A stretch of 64,000 bases of DNA. Origin: Portunus trituberculatus. Its lineage: Eukaryota; Arthropoda; Malacostraca; Decapoda; Portunidae. The stretch spans positions 945,835 through 1,009,834 of the forward strand of contig NC_059255.1 of the NCBI RefSeq assembly GCF_017591435.1. The letters run 5' to 3'. Below are positions 31,322 through 41,625 of this stretch, piece by piece (positions within the stretch are counted from its first letter, which is position 1; each line of letters opens with the position of its first letter). The position numbers and the translations under genes were made by a program. The notes below the pieces were generated by a model. It had not been told where the DNA came from and did no database searches. It saw only the letters and a list, made by a program, of their open reading frames with translations.

Positions 31322-33545
31322 ATGCCACGTCACCATGGACTCAGTGAGGCCCGTCTACAACAGCTGTTGGCTGAGAAGACAATAGGTGTAATTGGTGATA
31401 TTACATTCATGGAAATATATGAAATAGCCACAGATGAGCCTGATGCCGAGTCACACACCTCACCACCTCCTCCACCCTACGTAAACCATGACAGTGCTTC
31501 ACCATCCTCAACCTGCCATCCCTTATCAGAAGATGCATGTGGTACTGACATCGTGATTGATGTAGTACATTCTACAATGAAGACGTGTGACTCCAGTGAA
31601 ATACCCGCAACAGCCTGAGGAGCAGAAAATCATTGAATGCAGAAAGGATATAAATCACCCTAGTTTGTCACCAATTGCAAAGGTACTGCCACCAGTTGTT
31701 GTTATAGGTCCCTCAGGCCTCTCCACCTCACGTGGCACTGCCAAGCGGAAATTACTGTCACTCATGTCAACACCGTTACCTACTAAACGACCTCGTGTAA
31801 TGACACAGGATGACTCAGATCCCGATGACATCATTTCTGATGCAGACAATGGAGAACCAACTGAGTTTGACACAGATGACACTTCCTTCGACTCAAACTA
31901 CGAACCACCACGTGCACTTGACATTGAAGATGAAGCAACCCGCATTGCCCATGAATTTTCAATCATTGACACTGAAGATGAAGCAACCTGTATTGCCCAT
32001 GACTATTCAACCACTGACAACCAGGGTGGGGATGGTAATGCCACAACTACTGCAGTGAACATTGTTCAAGTGCCTGAAAGTGAACGTCGTGCTCGCGACA
32101 AAACTTACTGGTCGAGAACACCACCGCAAAGGCCAACATTGCTACACCCTTCAGCTTAATACACTTCTGGCCTTGCTACACCATCAGCCAGAGAAACAGT
32201 AACTCCACTAGATTTTTTGAGCTTTTCTTTGATGAAGACATGCTAAATGAAATCGTTCAGTACACTAACATCATGATAGAAAAGAACAAAACAGGCTTCA
32301 CTAAAGATGAACAAACAGTAAGGCAGACATCAATTACTGAAATGAGAGCACTTATTGGTGTTCTTATTCAAACAGGAGCCAAACAAGATAATAATTGCAC
32401 TGTTGAAGAAATGTTCAGTAATCAGCATGGAGCACCACTATACAGAGCTGCTATGAGTGAGAGACACTTCAACTTATTGTTGCATTGTATCTGCTTAGTG
32501 ACATGGTGGAACGAGAAGCAAGGAAAGAGCTGATAAGTTTACACCTTTGAGAAGTTTGGGGAAAATTGTAAAAGACACTACTCCAGGAGACAAAATGACA
32601 GTAGATGAGCAGCAGTTAGGCTTTCGGGGCAATTGTCCTTTTAGAGTGTATATTCCCAACAAGCTTACAAAATATGGTATAAAGATAGTCATGGCATGTG
32701 ATGCTGAAAATGCCTACATGTTGAATGCTGTAACATATGTGGGCAAAAATATAGCAGGACAACAAGGGCGACAAGGTAATATTGCAAAAAATCTAACTAT
32801 GACATTGTTGGAGCCATACCTAGATGCTGCACGGAACGTGACACTGGACAACTGGTTCACGTCACTCCCTTTGCTCAACGAACTTTACCAATGTAACACT
32901 ACGCTTGTTGGAACATTACGAAAGAAAGAATATGTGCCAGATTGGATGCTTGCCAAGAAGAAAGACTGCTCAGTCAACACCAGTGCCATCTTATTCCTGG
33001 ACAATGCCACTCTGCTTTCATACAAAGCGAAAATGAACAAAACTGTATTGCTGCTCTCATCATACCACCAGAAGCAAAAAGTGGGTAGCAATGGAAAACC
33101 AGAAATGATCAACTTCTATAACAAAACCAAAGGTGTTGATACACTTGACCAAATGGGTGCCAGGTACTCAACTAGCCATAAGACAAGAAGATGGCCATTG
33201 TGCATGTTTTATGGCCTCATAAACGTTGCTGTCTCAAAATGCCTTCATCCTATTCAAACTCTCTGGGAGAGGAACTTCTCGCACAAACAAATTTTGTCTC
33301 ATGTTTATGCACCAGCTTGCGATGGAAATGACAAACCATGGGCCATGCAGCGATTGGACAACCCTCATCTCAGCAGAACACTGGTGGCAACAATTAGTAG
33401 ATGTTACAACTTGGTTGAAATACAAACTCAGCAAGCTCCACCAGCAACAGGCAAGAAAAGATGTCACATTTACCCTTGGAGAACTGCTAATAAATGCAGG
33501 ACAATCTGTGATAGGTGCAAGAGAGTAGTCTGCCAGCGTCACTGA
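31322..33545 (+). pseudogene. piggyBac transposase, frameshifted but with catalytic triad
   Basis: It starts MPRHHGLSEARLQQLLAEKT at 31322. The acidic N-terminal region includes an internal repeat (EDEATRIAH / EDEATCIAH). The catalytic core has Asp residues in KMTVDEQQLGFRG, VTLDNWFTSLP and KTKGVDTLDQMGARYS. It ends in a Cys-rich zinc-binding tail, KCRTICDRCKRVVCQRH. The total of about 740 codons in several frames is of usual size or slightly long. Breaks: a shift near 31590-31618, a stop at 32158, and two single-base losses at 32496-32532 (expected ...CLSDMVEREARKEL-DKFTPLRSL). The last 332 codons are uninterrupted. Confidence 0.92.
31919..32010 (+). repeat. Internal tandem repeat in the piggyBac acidic region
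   Basis: gacattgaagatgaagcaac...attgcccatga is repeated as gacactgaagatgaagcaac...attgcccatga about 54 bp later, adding about 18 residues to the acidic N-terminal region. Confidence 0.85.
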
Positions 33546-34054
33546 ATGATATATTGCTTAGACTGCTAAGAAATATAAATAAATTATTCCAGAAGTGTAT
33601 TTGAAGGAAAAGTTATTATGATAATCATTTTGTGAGTATGCATGCTCTGTTATTTTATTTATTGTTTATTCATCAAAAAAACTCATTTATAGAATTGATA
33701 ATATTTCTTTGTTCCAAGTACAACAATTGCAGTACAGATTAGAATTTATAAATAATTTTCCTGAATGATGAGCCATTCTAGTTAGAGAATATTAATTTAT
33801 AGAATTTTTTGGGAGGATTCCTGTTTTATACATCATTTGGCAAAACTACTGTTTTTTCAACGTTTTTGTAATTAATCATGAAAATTAGTTATGGAAATAA
33901 ATTTGCCTGTTTTTTATGTTTAATGAATTAAGAGATGTTTCTTTCAATTATGATCCATTCCAACTCAATAAAGATGACCCATTTATTTCTTTTCAAGTTT
34001 TTCAGCTGTGACTCCAAATAGAGTAAATGGGACGCTACTGTTCTAGGGTTAAAA

Positions 34055-34148
34055 ATATTGTCGTATTTCAAGGTGCAAATTATATGAAATCTTTTGTCGT
34101 ATATAGAAAAAAAATCATATGTTAGGACGATCGTATGTCGAAGTACCA

Positions 34149-34151
<3 letters not shown>
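34055..34151. repeat. Right-end fragment of another pogo-like element
   Basis: Reverse complement of the right edge reads CAGTGGTACTTCGACATACG and stops at a (TA)n array. No matching left end was found nearby, and the piggyBac element abuts it on the left. Confidence 0.6.

Positions 34152-34217
<66 letters not shown>
34152..34217. repeat. (TA)n array between two pogo-like termini
   Basis: About 66 bp of TA bounded by ...gtaccactg on one side and CAGTAAGGTCTCGG on the other. Confidence 0.97.
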
Positions 34218-34220
<3 letters not shown>

Positions 34221-35152
34221 TAAGGTCTCGGTTTACGTCAGAGTTACGTTCCTGAAACATGACGTAAGTCGATTTTGTACGTAACTCGAGTTTTCGTACA
34301 TTTCAAAGCATATTATCGAGTTTTCAACCAATCATTGTTTATGGTCATTCAGGTAAGTTAAAGGTTATATTGTTATATTATTTACAACTAAATAGGAATA
34401 TGAAACAAGTTTGTTTTTGTTGTTGATTATGGCCATAAATGCGAAGGACTGCAGGTTGCTGAGAGGGGTGGCCCTGAGGCCACCAGGAGGGTGGGCAGGT
34501 CGAATGTTGTGATGCCCAGGGCAGACAGCTGGGAGCGTAGTGCAGTGCGGTGGGAGTAGAAGCGTGGGCAGTGGGGCAGGAAATGCAATAGGAAAGGGCA
34601 ATAGGGATCAGCAGACAGGCGTAGATGGTGCAAGTGAGCTGTGAGTGTCGTGTGGCCCAGGCGAGGCTCCGGAGTTGTTATTGTTGTGATGGGTGCACGA
34701 ACCCTCAAGGTCGTCAACATTCCCGTTGTCATGGTAACGGGCTTCCCATTTTCTTCTTCCCTCCCTCGCACACAGCTGCTGCCTCCCTTCTCATGTCTTT
34801 TAATTATTTCCTCTTTTTCTTGTGTAATGGTTTTCCTTTTCTTAGCATCACTGCTGTCACTAAGAAGTTTTCTCTTTGGTGCCATTGAGCAAGATACTAA
34901 GAACTTGAGTCAGTAAACGCAGAAGTAGGATAACACTCTTGCCAGGGGCGACGGTGTGGTGGAACTGAGGCAGGGTGTTATTGTATTCAAGCGTGAGGCG
35001 GGCGGTGTGGCGGGCAACCACCAACAATAACAATAAATCCCGCGCTTTACAATTTATAAATTTTCAATTTTTTTAATCTTAAATTGCCTTATAGTGGACT
35101 GACGTAACTACGAGTTTGATGTAACACGAGACCGACGTAACCCGGGACTTTA

Positions 35153-35155
<3 letters not shown>
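34218..35155 (-). mobile_element. Tigger-derived element carrying a LINE fragment, copy 1
   Basis: Terminal repeats CAGTAAGGTCTCGGTTTACG and (reverse complement) CAGTAAAGTCCCGGGTTACG are flanked on both sides by (TA)n. The interior has a Tigger transposase start on the minus strand and then a captured LINE C-terminus (see the pseudogene at 34427-34885). Related copies are at 61127-61968 and 58298-58906. Confidence 0.85.
34427..34885 (-). pseudogene. Chimeric frame: Tigger transposase N-terminus joined to I-like LINE C-terminus
   Basis: Residues 1-34 read MAPKRKLLSDSSDAKKRK then TITQEKEEIIKRHEKG, the standard start of Tigger/CENP-B-type transposases (first helix-turn-helix). At residue about 35 the sequence changes to GSSCVRGREEENGKP, and from about residue 85 it reads LRLSADPYCPF...HCPRFYSHRTALRSQLSAL and TTFDLPTLLVASG. 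The latter is the region after the RNase H of I-clade LINE ORF2 proteins, including its CxxC...HxxxxC-type segment, partly deleted. The frame is open for 152 codons. It probably arose by LINE insertion or transduplication into a Tigger copy, later amplified as a non-autonomous element. Confidence 0.7.

Positions 35156-35227
<72 letters not shown>
35156..35227. repeat. (TA)n array between two Tigger-like elements
   Basis: About 70 bp of TA separates the right end of the 34218-35155 element from the CAGTAAGTCCTCATTGTACG terminus at 35228. Confidence 0.97.
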
Positions 35228-35229
<2 letters not shown>

Positions 35230-35790
35230 GTAAGTCCTCATTGTACGGTAAACATAACATAAAACATATAACATAAATAATAGGATAACAAAGGGCCACC
35301 AGGGCCCATCTAGGTTATCCTGTATCTGTCGCACAGCGACCTCGTCATCAGTACTTAAAGATACACTTACAAGTACACAATACATTATATACTAATTCTA
35401 AATATTTGGCCCATTAACAGGGCTAAGTCCTGCAGCGAAATCCTCTACAATTTGTGGTCCCCATACATGGGGATCATGTCTTATTTAACTATAGTAAATT
35501 TCTTATAAAAACTATCATGCAGTGCTATACATAATTATAAATCTAATAAATTTAAGTGCTTATCTAATCTGTTTTTAAACATTGTCAAACTAGTGCTATT
35601 TACAACCGTCTCTGGCAATGCATTCCAGAAGTCTACCACTCTATGACTAAAGAAATATTTTCTTATATCTAACCTGCAGCCTTGCTTTCTAATCTTCCTG
35701 CCATGATTTCTAGTCCTATTTCCTCCTCTAAGGTAAAGAAAGATCTCACATCTATGTAGTTTGTATCTGAGAACATTTTAAATAACTCTA

Positions 35791-38274
35791 TCATATCCCT
35801 CTTATACATCTCCTCTCAAATGAAAACATGTTTAATTCCTTTAATCTATCTCTATACTCCAGGCGCTTTAATGCTGGTATCATCCTAGTTGCTCTTCTCT
35901 GAACTGCTTCTAACATGTTGATATCCTGCCTATAGTGGGGTGACCAGGCCTGTATGCAATACTCTAAATGGGGCCTAACATAGGAATTATATAAGCTACG
36001 CACCACTTCCTTACTTTTATAACTAACATTTCTATTTATAAAACCCAGGATCCTATTTGCCCTATTTCTTGCTTCTAAACATTGCTTTGAAAATTTCATA
36101 GTCCTGTCTATCACTACTCCTAAATCCTTTCCTTCCTCTACTGCCTCTAGCCAACATCCCTCCATCTCATAGTTAAAGTTTGTGTTGTCTTTACCTAAAT
36201 GCATAACCTGACACTTTTAGAATTAAACTCCATCTGCCACCTGTCTGCCCATGCTATCAGCCTGTCCAGGTCTCGTTGTATTCTGTAATTGTCCTTTTCA
36301 CCCTGTACTGCACATGCTATCTTAGTATCATCTGCAAACTTTGATACTTTGCTACTAATTCCTATATCTAAATCGTTAATGTACACCAAGAAAAGAAGAG
36401 GTCCTAGCACTGATCCTTGGGGTACCCACTAACCACTTCCTTCCACTCAGACATTGCCCCATTTAATACTACTCTCTGTTTCCTATCAGAAAGCCATTCA
36501 CTAATCCAATCAACTAACCTACCCCCTATCCCATGTAGTCTCAATTTGTACACTAGCCTCCTATGCGGTACCTTATCAAACGCCTTGCTAAAATCTAGAT
36601 ATATAACATCTATGCTATTTCCATCATCTAACTCCTTGGTAATATATTCTAAGATATCGAGCAAATTTGTAAGACAGGACCTCCCTGATCTAAAGCCATG
36701 TTGGGTATCTCTAATTAATCTATTCTCATTTAAATGCTCCCAAATACTACCCTTAATGATTTTCTCTAGTATCTTACATACTATACTAGTTAAACTGATC
36801 GGTCTATAATTATTCGCATCATCCTTCCTACCTTTTTAAATATTGGAGTAACATTAGCTAACTTCCAGTCCTGAGGTATCTCAGCAAACCTAAGTGATCT
36901 TTCAAAGATTAACTTAAGTGCTTCAGAAATACTGTCTACACCCTCCCTAAGTACTCTGGCATGTAGCTCATCAGGACCACTAGCTTTCCTATCGTCTAGT
37001 TCAAGAATAAATTTCCTAATAATTCCCGGTTTTATATCAATATTTTCTAAAGCTCTTAAACTACTCGTCGCACTGTTTGTAACAGGATTTCCTATTCTTT
37101 CCTAGTAAATACTGAAGAAAATTGTTCATTCAATAATTCTACTATGTCTTCATTTTGATCCACTACTACACCATCTTTTCTGAGTGGTCCAATCCTATCC
37201 TTATTTCTTTTATCACTGACCTTGTAATAACTATATAATTTTTGGGATCTTTACTCCCAGCTCTAGCTAGTTTTATCTCTGCCTGCCTTTTACTTTTTTT
37301 ATAACCTTACTCAAATCATCCCTGACCTGTCTGTACCTAATCAAATCTACATCTTCCCACTTTTCTGCAACTCTCTGTATGCCCTCTTCTTCTCTCTGAT
37401 CTGGCTACCTATCTCATGAGTCCACCATAATGGCTTCCTGTTTCTCTGCCTTATATCTTTGTAAGGGATACACTGCATCACTATACCCTTTACTACAACC
37501 TTAAAAATATCCCACATCTCCTGTGCAGTTTTATTTCCAAAACTATCTTCCCAGTTTACCTCTCCTAATAACTGACGTAACCTACCATAATTGCCTTTCT
37601 GATAGTTTGGGACTCTAGTCTTATTCACTATATTATCCCTACTGGAATTAATGATAAATCTAATTATATGATGGTCACTGTTTGCTAAAGTCTCTCCTAC
37701 CTCAACTTCCTTTAAACAATGCTCAATATTTGTTAGTACTATGTCTAAAACCTTCCTCCCCTAGTAGGTTTATCTACCATCTGCACTAAATAGTTATCCT
37801 GAAAACTTTCCATAAACTTATTTTCACTAGCATCTCCTACCATCCTCTCCCAGTTTACTGACTTAAGATTAAAATCCCTAAGATAATTGTCTGACTAGTA
37901 CACCCCTATTTATCTCATCTACCATAAGGTTGTCTACATCTGCTGACTGGTTAGGTGGCCTATAAAAGCTCCTACTCTAATAACCTTACTTTTGTTTACT
38001 CTAACATCCAGCCATAAGGACTCTACTCTGTTATCTACCTTAATACCATTAACCTGACTGGAAATGAAGGATTTTTACATAAATAACTACTCCTCCACCT
38101 ATCCTACCAATTCTCTGGTGTAAATACATAATGTATCCATCTACTTCATATTCTTTCCTATTTTCCTAAACTTTTCCTCATTTACCCATGCCTCTGTGAC
38201 ACATACAACATCTAAGTCCTCCTCAACTATATAACTAGATAACTCGTCCTTCTTGTTCCTAAGACTCCTGGCAT
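35791..38274 (-). pseudogene. CR1 ORF2: endonuclease and reverse transcriptase, frameshifted
   Basis: Endonuclease start NARSLRNKKDELSSYIVE, DVVCVTEAWVNEE, GRIGGGVVIYV (38270-38060). Near 37400-37600 is the linker RQRNRKPLWWTHEI. RT: YLDFSKAFDKVPHRRLVYKL (near 36590), VVSGYPKDQC where one G is lost from the expected SGVPQGS, LFLVYINDL, KFADDTKIACAV (FADD box near 36320), RWQMEFNSK, then RPHLEYCIQAWSPHYRQDIN and RRATRMIPALKRL. The pre-RT part near 36.83 kb is broken by a stop. D2 shares the GYPKDQ lesion and the 36.83-kb lesion. Confidence 0.9.
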
Positions 38275-39580
38275 TTACATAAAACATTTAAGTCCTGCTA
38301 CCTTCCTAGATGCTGTCTCCTTATTTGGAATCCTAATCTTATTCTCTCCTATTTGCACCTGGAAATCTTTCCTAATCTTTTCACTATCTCTGTTTATCCT
38401 ATCTAATTTATGTCTAGCATCTTTCTTCTGGAATGCATTTGCTACCTCACCCCTACACTCCATCCCAACTCCCCTCCAGACATCCACTCAGCACATCCAC
38501 ACCCTTCCTACTCAGATGCACACCATCCCTAGCATACAAATCCCTTCGCCCATAGAACCTATCCCATACATCCACAAAGCTGACACCCACATCCTTACAC
38601 ATCCCTTTTACCCGATCATTCACACCAATGGCTCTAGACAACCATTCCTGCTAACATACACACGAGGCAAGATTCCTGACACTACACACCTCCTACCACT
38701 CTCCCTTATCTTGCCTAACATTTCCCGAAATCTTGCCACTAACTCCTCCGACCCACCTGCTCTGACATCGTTCCCACCTACGTGCAAAACTACTACACCC
38801 TCCTCTCCATCCCCCAACCCTCTTCTGCACCTCCTCACTCACTGCCTTCACACCTGCACCAGGCATACACACGTTCGTCCTCCTATCCCTGTCTTTCCCA
38901 CAGAAAGTGCTATCTAAATACCTAACCTGAGAGTCACCCACCACACACACCTGAGGTGTGCTAGGCACAACCATCCTCCTCCTCTCCTCTACCCCTTCTT
39001 TCTCCTTTCACTCACCACAACCACTTCATTCACTCCACTCTCACTCTCCCCTCCCCTCCAACAAACCGAACCTATTTTCACACTCAACAGGTTTAGTCCT
39101 ATCCTCCCTAACTGCCTCCACTTTCCTTTCCCTCGCAACCTGCCATCTCTGCCCATCCTGACTACTATCTTTCCCAGTCTGGCTCGCCTGCTCCCTCTTC
39201 CCCACTCTGCTCTTCCCGACAGAGGGCCAAGCCACCCTGTCGCCCTCAGAAGGTCCAACCTTCGGCCTAACACTGATCTCCTGCCTAATTTTTTCCACTG
39301 CCTCCCCAAGCCTCTTAACCTCCTCCTTCAATTCAAAGATGAGAACTTCGTTCGCACTTTTCCCCTCACTTAGCTTTCTGATTTCCTCTCGCAATTCTCG
39401 GTGCTCAAGAGAAAGAACTAAATTCTCGCTCTTGAGCCTACACACCATACACTCAGAAAAGTCAACGACCTTCCTGTCATGCCCACACATCTCACACACA
39501 ACAAACTCTCCCAATCCCACCTCAACACTCTCTTTCACGCACTCAATCACACTCTGATATACCTCAGTAGCTACCGCCAT
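38275..39580 (-). pseudogene. CR1 ORF1: Cys-rich finger, coiled coil and SGNH esterase, frameshifted
   Basis: Met at 39580. Residues 30-50 hold a finger with VCEMCGHDRKVV then ECMVC (PHD-like spacing). Residues 50-110 are a charged coiled coil (LEHRELREEIRKL, KEEVKRLGEAVEKIRQE). The esterase follows: block I VCVVGDSQVRYLD, block III VLHVGGNDVR, block V ARDGVHLSRKGVDVL, giving the Ser, Gly/Asn and Asp-His of the SGNH family. Frames change around 38980, 38830 and 38630. The C-terminal piece runs 38275-38487 just before the endonuclease. Its role in retrotransposition is not settled; membrane or lipid hydrolysis has been suggested for CR1. Confidence 0.85.
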
Positions 39581-40038
39581 ACTAATTTACAATATGTTAA
39601 CTCACAAACAAATAAAAATACTAGGTGACGGCGGGGGGGGAACCGCGGTGGTGGGGGGCCTAAGTGAGGTCAACTAATCCTCTTTCAAGGTCAACTTGAC
39701 GGTTACAAGCCTAGTCTCCTCGCTCTACAAAAATACTTTTAACTCACAAACACTGATTCTAACCACTATTTCACTCTAATCTAACACTTGCAGTACACAC
39801 TTTCACTTCACTAACACTCAAAAGCACCACACACAGACACCAAGCACAAACACCACTCGCTAACTATAAAAACAACAGCCAGAAACGGAGCGCACACACA
39901 ACACGTCCACTCGCCACCACAGCTACTAAAATACATGAAAATAATCATTGAAAATTTGTTTTTTAAGTAAAGTACTACGCAAAAGAAATAAACAGAAAAT
40001 GTTTTTATTTACCTTTCAATCACCATGTATTCTATCAG

Positions 40039-40880
40039 ATGATGTCCTTCCTGAGGCTAAGGGACAGTAGGGACTTCAGCCCTTACTCATCTTCCGCAGA
40101 GTGGGTAGACAAGGATAAGACGTCGTCGTCTGCACTGTTGGGATCAGATGTAGAAGGGCCAGCTATAGCAGGGTCAGCACGTTTCAATTATTTGAAGAAA
40201 GAGGATATCGAGGAAGGGCCAGCTGTAGCAGGGTCAACAGATGTGATAGGGACGGCATGTCTGACTGGCTTGAAGAACAAGTAGATGGAGGACTGTTTAG
40301 TTTTTCTTGTTTTTTTCATCATGGATTTCTTGATAAATCTTGACACTTTTCTCTACATCATGAGCCACTTTGTTACTCCTGGCAGGATTTGGGTCACGTT
40401 CCTTCAGGGTTTCCAGAGTTTTTTCGATACCACCGAGACATTCTCAAAGAGTTTTGATGTCCAGGCCATGCACAGGTTCTTCTTCCTTGTTTCCCTCCTT
40501 TTCTGCCTCCTGTGATGCCTTGTCTAGCTCTATAAGCTCATCATTTGAGAGAGATTCAGCATGGCTTTCCAAAAGATCTTGAATATAATCATCATCAACT
40601 TCATCGAAGCCACCCCTATGGGATCATTTCTGATCACACTGATGTCGTCTTCAGCGAAGCCTGGTAAGTCACGCGCGCATTCTGGCCATACTTTATTCCA
40701 TGCCAAGTTCATGGTAGACGTCTTCACTTCGTCCCAAGATGACTTGATGCTATCTAAGGCATGCTTAATGTTATACGACTTCCACTATTCACTGATAGTG
40801 GGCTTGCCAGGCCCATCTGTGCCCTTTATCAGTTGCTGTATGGTTCGCTGCTGGTAGTAGGCTTTAGTGTTTGCCATGAT
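40039..40880 (-). pseudogene. Tigger (TIGD1-like) transposase C-terminal region, degenerate
   Basis: The minus strand reads MANTKAYYQQRTIQQLIKG, a stop at the expected FW, then WKSYNIKHALDSIKSSWDEV, KTSTMNLAWNKVWPECARDL and PGFAEDDISVIRND. The KAYYxxRT...WKxYNI...SW.EV...LNxxWKKLWPEC pattern is diagnostic for the post-catalytic part of Tigger transposases. A frameshift after about 40600 is followed by an acidic stretch (EAEKEGNKEEEPVHGLDIKT) and a Ser-rich tail. The DDE core and DNA-binding domain are absent. It shows that an autonomous Tigger able to mobilise MITEs once existed in this genome. Confidence 0.75.
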
Positions 40881-41035
40881 TATTTTGAATATATTTGTGC
40901 TTACAATAGACCCTTTAATATTCCATTTATTAATTTAATTAGTAATGCAGTTAAAAAAAAGGGGGGGGAGGGGAAGAGAAAAGAGGCTCCAAGGGTGGTC
41001 AAGTTAAAGTCAGTACTGTGAGTGGATTGATTGAT

Positions 41036-41598
41036 TGATACATTTATTGTTGAATTAATAAATAATTACAACAAAGGAGGAGGATGGGCCTTGCCAACCC
41101 TCCCTCCCTAGGCAAAGACTTAAGGTTAAAGTATCACAAAAATAACTCTGGACAGTATACACAACAAGAATACAAGTATTTCAATAAATAAATACACATA
41201 TTGCACACCTTATTGCGTAAGACATCCTACAGTCTGGGAGCAAACTGAGGATATTCCCTGAGTATATACATGAGGGTGGCAGAGTCTAGATGGGCAATGA
41301 GGCTGTACAAGTCATGCTGACCTTGTGGCCTAAATTTAGCAATGAGAGGACATTCCATGATATAGTGACGCAGAGTGTGTCCCAATGGTGCAGCACACAG
41401 CACACACCAGAAGCACTGACTTCCCAAAAGTATTTGTAGCCTAATCTGAGCCTCATTGCCACCCTGTCATGTGATGCAGTGTGTCTCCCGTAGGTGTAAG
41501 CACAGCTCTGGGAGACACGTGCATAGTGAAGACTAGGGCTACTGCCCCTATGGCAACAAAGTTCCAACTGATCACTAATGCTACTTTGTACAAAGTCC
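41036..41598 (-). mobile_element. I-like LINE 3' fragment (ORF2 C-terminus and tail)
   Basis: Minus-strand frames read HDRVAMRLRLGYKYFWEVSA and CVLCAAPLGHTLRHYIMECP, a CxxC...HxxxxC motif, then IAKFRPQGQHDLYSLIAH and LMYILREYPQFAPRL before the stop at 41227. That is the region downstream of RNase H in I-clade ORF2. The 3' tail is (ATCA)n (tatcaatcaatcaatc on the coding strand, 41036-41052). One frame change lies near 41400. Confidence 0.72.
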
Positions 41599-41625
41599 TT
41601 AACCCCTTCAATACGGTGACGCCTT
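41599..41625. repeat. Truncated piggyBac-type terminus (TTAACCCCTTCAATACGG)
   Basis: TTAA followed by CCCCTTCAATACGGTGACG looks like the first 25 bp of a piggyBac-type MITE, cut off where LINE D2 begins. It marks the junction of D2 with the I-like LINE fragment. Confidence 0.45.

Larger units (their letters stand above)
30855..34048 (+). mobile_element. piggyBac element with TTAA target sites (3.2 kb)
   Basis: TTAA lies at 30851-30854 and 34049-34052. Inner ends are CCCCAGTATGTTTGTGTGAC (left) and CCCTAGAACAGTAGCGTCCC (right, reverse complement), both in the CCC-start style of piggyBac. Subterminal copies of gtgtgactcca/tggagtcac occur near 30870, 31070 and 34010. It encodes a transposase on the plus strand. 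A 31-bp T run and a cacag acceptor-like site precede the start codon. Confidence 0.9.
35240..39905 (-). mobile_element. CR1-type LINE D, near full length (4.7 kb)
   Basis: Minus-strand order: GC-rich 5' leader (to 39581), ORF1 with Cys-rich finger, coiled coil and esterase (39580-38275), endonuclease (about 38275-37640), RT (37628-35791), 3' UTR with ccaccagggcccatctagg, and a TTATG-rich tail near 35240. It has no (CA)n tail. ORF1 esterase plus finger is a documented feature of CR1 elements. A second copy, D2, lies at 41626-44855. Confidence 0.88.
35228..41027 (-). mobile_element. Tigger element remnant split by a CR1 LINE
   Basis: A terminus CAGTAAGTCCTCATTGTACG lies at 35228. The C-terminal part of a Tigger transposase lies at 40039-40880 on the minus strand. 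The CR1 LINE D occupies the space between, as expected if D inserted in the 3' UTR of the Tigger. The 5' part of the Tigger is missing beyond about 40930, where a poly-purine tract and an I-like LINE tail begin. Confidence 0.65.
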
